Positions 61,536 through 64,000 of a stretch of DNA of 64,000 bases are shown here, one piece after another. Positions within the stretch are counted from its first letter, which is position 1, and each line of letters begins with the position of its first letter. The notes beneath the pieces were generated by a model. The model made no database searches and had not been told where the DNA came from. It worked only from the letters and a program-made list of their open reading frames with translations. The translations under genes and the position numbers were made by a program. This DNA is from Acidobacteriota bacterium (GTDB taxonomy: Bacteria; Acidobacteriota; Blastocatellia; Pyrinomonadales; Pyrinomonadaceae), in contig JAKOVX010000080.1 of the NCBI GenBank assembly GCA_029781855.1, positions 1 through 64,000 of the forward strand, written 5' to 3'.

Positions 61536-62831
61536 TTAATTATTCGTGCCTTTCTTTTTGGCAACGACCTTTGACGAAGACGCCGAAGTTCCCTGTGACT
61601 TGGAGGCACTGGTCACTGCCGACTGCGGCTTAACGACCGTTGTCGGCTTGGTTGCCGGCGCCGGCTTGGCCGGGGTCGTCACTGCCGGAGTTGCCGGCGG
61701 TGCTGTCGTCGTAGAGGTCGAGGTCGTTGTCGTTGTCGGGTCCGGATCATTTACAGGCGTGATCGCAGTCGTCGGATCTGGCATCGGCTTAGCGGTCGCG
61801 GTGGTTATCCATTGGTCGAGACCATCGGCTTTCCCGTTGTTACGAACCTTATAAAGATTTGTTAACGTCGTTAACAGGCCTTCACGATAAGGCTTACCTG
61901 CGGGCGTGTCCGGCGCGAGCGAATAGGCTCGGGAGTAGGCATCTAACGCTCGCTCGGCAGTGCCATTGAAAATTGCGAGTTTCGCTTTGATCGCATCGAC
62001 CTTTTGCTGTTTGACTTCCGGAGTGTCGGAGTCGCTCTGGGCCGCGATCATGACACCTAACTCATCGTACAACTTCTTCGCAGGTTCGTAATAATATTCT
62101 CCGATCGTAGCGTAAACGACGGGGTTCGTTTTGGTGGTCGAGTTGACCTGAGTCGCATTGTAGAGATATTTAACCCCTTCTTTTGGGTCTTTTTTACCAA
62201 CCGAAAGAATGTAGCCTATTGTGTAATTCATCCAACCGATGGCATCGTCCTTGTCCTTATAAACAAAGGGTGGGACCGAAAAAGTTGTGAATTTCTTGCC
62301 ACCTTCGAGATCCGCAAGGGCCATCTTGGCGTAATAGATGGTGTCATCATTCCATTTGGAGTTCTTGTTGTAGGTCAGTTCATCGAGGCCGACGGATCCG
62401 AGAACGAGTTCGGCAGCGCGATATTCGTCCGGTTTCTTGGCGATAAGCTCCTTGCCGGCGGAATAGACATTATCCCAGTTCTTCTTGGCGAGGCCGTCGT
62501 TGAACTTGGCCAGCACAGCGTCCCAATATTCCTTATCGACCATAGCGTTATAAATGGTCTCGAGCTTAGGAACCGTGACTCTAAGATAATCCGAGAAGTC
62601 TTTCGTTCCATCACACCCGCCGAATTTCTCAAGGAATTGTTTGCCGGCGTCGATCGCGGCCTTACGACTCTGCTTGTCCTTTTTGGGAAGCAGCTCTCTG
62701 ATCTGCCCGTCCAATTTGGATATTCCCTCGGCATCCGTGCACGGGTCCTGAGCGAAAATTGCTACAGCCCCAAGCGCCAACATCGCGGCAATACCAATTG
62801 CTGTAACCGCTGATCTAAAAATCTTTTTCAT
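61536..62831 (-). CDS. Secreted protein with Thr/Ala/Pro/Lys-rich C-terminus
   Basis: From ATG 62831 (GGAGG upstream) the precursor has 431 residues. It starts with a signal peptide (MKKIFRSAVTAIGIAAMLAL through GAVAIFAQ). Residues about 35-330 are helical and charged, with TPR-like spacing (for example KFNDGLAKKNWDNVYSAGKE and AKMALADLEGGKKFTTFSVP). The last ~85 residues are low complexity (DPTTTTTSTSTTTAPPA, then KPAPATKPTTVVKPQSAV) and end with a basic SSSKVVAKKKGTNN. The family is not recognised. The tail could be an extended cell-wall or surface spacer. Confidence 0.85.
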   Translation of the reverse strand: MKKIFRSAVTAIGIAAMLALGAVAIFAQDPCTDAEGISKLDGQIRELLPKKDKQSRKAAIDAGKQFLEKFGGCDGTKDFSDYLRVTVPKLETIYNAMVDKEYWDAVLAKFNDGLAKKNWDNVYSAGKELIAKKPDEYRAAELVLGSVGLDELTYNKNSKWNDDTIYYAKMALADLEGGKKFTTFSVPPFVYKDKDDAIGWMNYTIGYILSVGKKDPKEGVKYLYNATQVNSTTKTNPVVYATIGEYYYEPAKKLYDELGVMIAAQSDSDTPEVKQQKVDAIKAKLAIFNGTAERALDAYSRAYSLAPDTPAGKPYREGLLTTLTNLYKVRNNGKADGLDQWITTATAKPMPDPTTAITPVNDPDPTTTTTSTSTTTAPPATPAVTTPAKPAPATKPTTVVKPQSAVTSASKSQGTSASSSKVVAKKKGTNN

Positions 62832-63131
62832 TAATTCAATCCTCCGCCGGAATCTCATTCCGATTGTTTTTACTCTCAGACTTGCCCGAAGTCCTGTCTT
62901 CGGGTAAGCGTAAATTCAGATGACCTCTCCGGCAAAATAGTTGCTAGATTTCGCCCTCTTCACTTATGCCGCGGGACGGCAATACACATCGGTGAAAGTC
63001 TGTGCAAAATTAAATAATCGGTTAACTTTCCTACGCGTGTCAAGCGTAAAGATACCCGCTCCGTTGGAGAAACGCTCAAATCGCTGCGTCTCCAGGGGGC
63101 AAAATCCGGTAAGTTCCATCGTTAGAACAAG
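62832..63131. other. Intergenic region between the PBP gene and the secreted protein gene
   Basis: No gene is supported in these 300 bp. A small hairpin with CCCGAAG and CTTCGGG arms lies at about 62888-62904. I see no convincing terminator for the penicillin-binding protein gene ending at 63132 and no clear promoter pair. Confidence 0.5.
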
Positions 63132-64000
63132 TCACTGATTCGGCTGTACAACTCGCTCGCGCGTTTTTTGTGACGGATCTGTCGGAACTGTGATAATTAC
63201 CGGGGTAAAAACCGGGCTGGACTTAACAGTGTTCTGAACAAGCTTTTTCGGAGCGGGTTTGTCGATCGTAACTATCCGCGGTGCGCTCCCGACGACCACG
63301 ACCGGGCGGTCCTCATCGGAGGCGACATTGGAGCCGGAGGCTGCCGCACTCGCGTCCGTATCGTCGTCATCCTCTTCATCGGCGGTGTTCGCGACCGTGG
63401 CCGGTGCCTTCGAGGCGATCTTAAACTCCGTCCACGCGAGGTTTCGGTCCGTTCGAACGATATTGCGGCTCAGTGCCTGATAGACCTTGCCGGCGACAGC
63501 GGCGGCGTATTTGCCGCGCTCCGATTGGCCGCGCGTTATGACGGCGACGGCGTATTTCGGGTTCTCGATCGGAGCGACCGATGCGAACAGGCCGACCCAC
63601 GATCCTTTATCTATGCACGAACCGGTCTTGCCGGCGATCCCGAGCGACGCGTCGACGCCGCGGCGGGCCGTGCCGTATTCGGCGGTGCCCATCATTCCAG
63701 GTATCATTCTGCGAATATTCTGCTGCGGCACTTCTACCTTGGCTTTGTAAAAGGGTTGGAATTTGGTCTGCTCGTACGAATTTCGCGGGATCCGCGGCAG
63801 GACGCGATTGCCTCCGTTGGTGATCGCGGAAACCATCACCGCGAGCTGCAGCGTCGAAACCTCTGTGTCATCGCCGTGAGAATAGATCCTCGCATTGTTA
63901 TTGCTGTAGGGCAGTCGGCCCGGAGCCTCGCCTTCGAGATTGATGCCGGTCGGCTGGCCGAGGCCGAGCTGGCGTCCGTATTCGACAAGCTTGGTGTTGC
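63132..64000 (-). CDS. Penicillin-binding protein transpeptidase, C-terminal part
   Basis: The frame is open to the window edge, so the N-terminus is missing. The visible 289 residues include NTKLVEYGRQLGLGQPTGIN, LQLAVMVSAITNGGNRVLP and the KTG box in LGIAGKTGSC, the third catalytic motif of class B PBP transpeptidases (FtsI/PbpA-like). The serine SxxK and SxN motifs lie outside the window. After about 150 residues past KTG the chain becomes Ala/Asp/Pro/Lys-rich (DEEDDDDTDASAAASG), an atypical low-complexity tail. The family is clear; the exact subtype (FtsI, MrdA or PbpA) is not. The first methionine at 63839 is internal, not a start. Confidence 0.9.
   Translation of the reverse strand, partial: NTKLVEYGRQLGLGQPTGINLEGEAPGRLPYSNNNARIYSHGDDTEVSTLQLAVMVSAITNGGNRVLPRIPRNSYEQTKFQPFYKAKVEVPQQNIRRMIPGMMGTAEYGTARRGVDASLGIAGKTGSCIDKGSWVGLFASVAPIENPKYAVAVITRGQSERGKYAAAVAGKVYQALSRNIVRTDRNLAWTEFKIASKAPATVANTADEEDDDDTDASAAASGSNVASDEDRPVVVVGSAPRIVTIDKPAPKKLVQNTVKSSPVFTPVIITVPTDPSQKTRERVVQPNQ

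Noticed and set aside
63132..63839. Treating the PBP fragment as a complete 235-residue gene starting at 63839
   Set aside because: The frame continues without a stop to the window edge and the upstream residues match the transpeptidase domain, so it is a truncated larger gene.

Overview
The window is a gene-dense bacterial chromosome segment of moderately high GC content. Genes lie in short same-strand runs, often with ATGA or GTGA stop/start overlaps. Two lipid A enzymes (LpxK, LpxI), a Bacillus-type PurF with an 11-residue propeptide, a nickel superoxide dismutase with its own maturation peptidase, and many secreted or membrane proteins point to a Gram-negative, aerobic, free-living heterotroph. 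The overall gene style looks most like Acidobacteriota (class Blastocatellia, for example Pyrinomonadaceae). That placement is inference from gene content; no rRNA gene is present to confirm it.

Layout. 1-7.6 kb: a partial secreted protein, tryptophan genes trpG and trpD, lpxK, then a minus-strand group with a 44-residue membrane peptide, an AI-2E family transporter, a lipoprotein and a GT-C type glycosyltransferase. 7.6-9.9 kb: two small ORFs (GxxExxY protein, four-helix-bundle protein), each framed by inverted repeats, around an acyl-CoA thioesterase and followed by truA. 9.9-13.5 kb: ferredoxin, sodN, sodX, lipA, an acetyltransferase and lpxI. 13.5-23.2 kb: secreted M28 and S8 peptidases, a papain-like cysteine peptidase, rsmI, a Tyr/Asn/Gly-rich secreted repeat protein, a B12-type radical SAM protein and glpX. 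23.3-38.1 kb: a long plus-strand run. After fdxA it carries a surface-glycan locus: wecB, a deacetylase-GT2 fusion, a sugar aminotransferase, a sugar dehydrogenase, a hexapeptide acyltransferase, a flavoprotein, a second deacetylase, a UbiA prenyltransferase, two GT-C glycosyltransferases and a methyltransferase. It ends in a zinc-ribbon protein and def. 38-47 kb: trmB, a rhomboid protease, fabG, a NarL-type two-component pair with a near-consensus promoter, rph, murI, an amino-acid permease and an ArnT-like glycosyltransferase. 47.1-47.5 kb: tmRNA (ssrA). 47.8-57.4 kb: a lipoprotein, a zinc-ribbon membrane protein, purF, a YdeP-type molybdoenzyme with fdhD, fahA, a REP-associated transposase unit and a conserved unknown. 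57.6-64 kb: ruvC, an SH3-like secreted protein, psuG, lepB, rnc, a secreted protein and the C-terminal part of a penicillin-binding protein.

The most distinctive feature is a set of imperfect inverted repeats between genes, in at least five sequence types: CACAAAG-like, GTTGCAG-like, CGCGGATGACGC-like, GTGAAAAAG-like and AACGCAGAG-like. Several enclose one small ORF between their arms. Others supply the stop codon or last codons of the neighbouring gene (murI, fdhD, the hexapeptide acyltransferase). A separate 34-bp inverted-repeat pair with one mismatch frames the HUH/Y1 transposase. No CRISPR array, prophage, complete insertion sequence or rRNA operon was seen.

The glycan locus is functionally coherent. 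WecB, the aminotransferase, the dehydrogenase and the acyltransferase would build modified amino sugars. UbiA, with a decaprenyl-phosphate phosphoribosyltransferase-like signature, would make a polyprenyl-phosphate pentose. The GT-C enzymes would use lipid-linked sugars at the outer face of the membrane, and deacetylases would modify the product.
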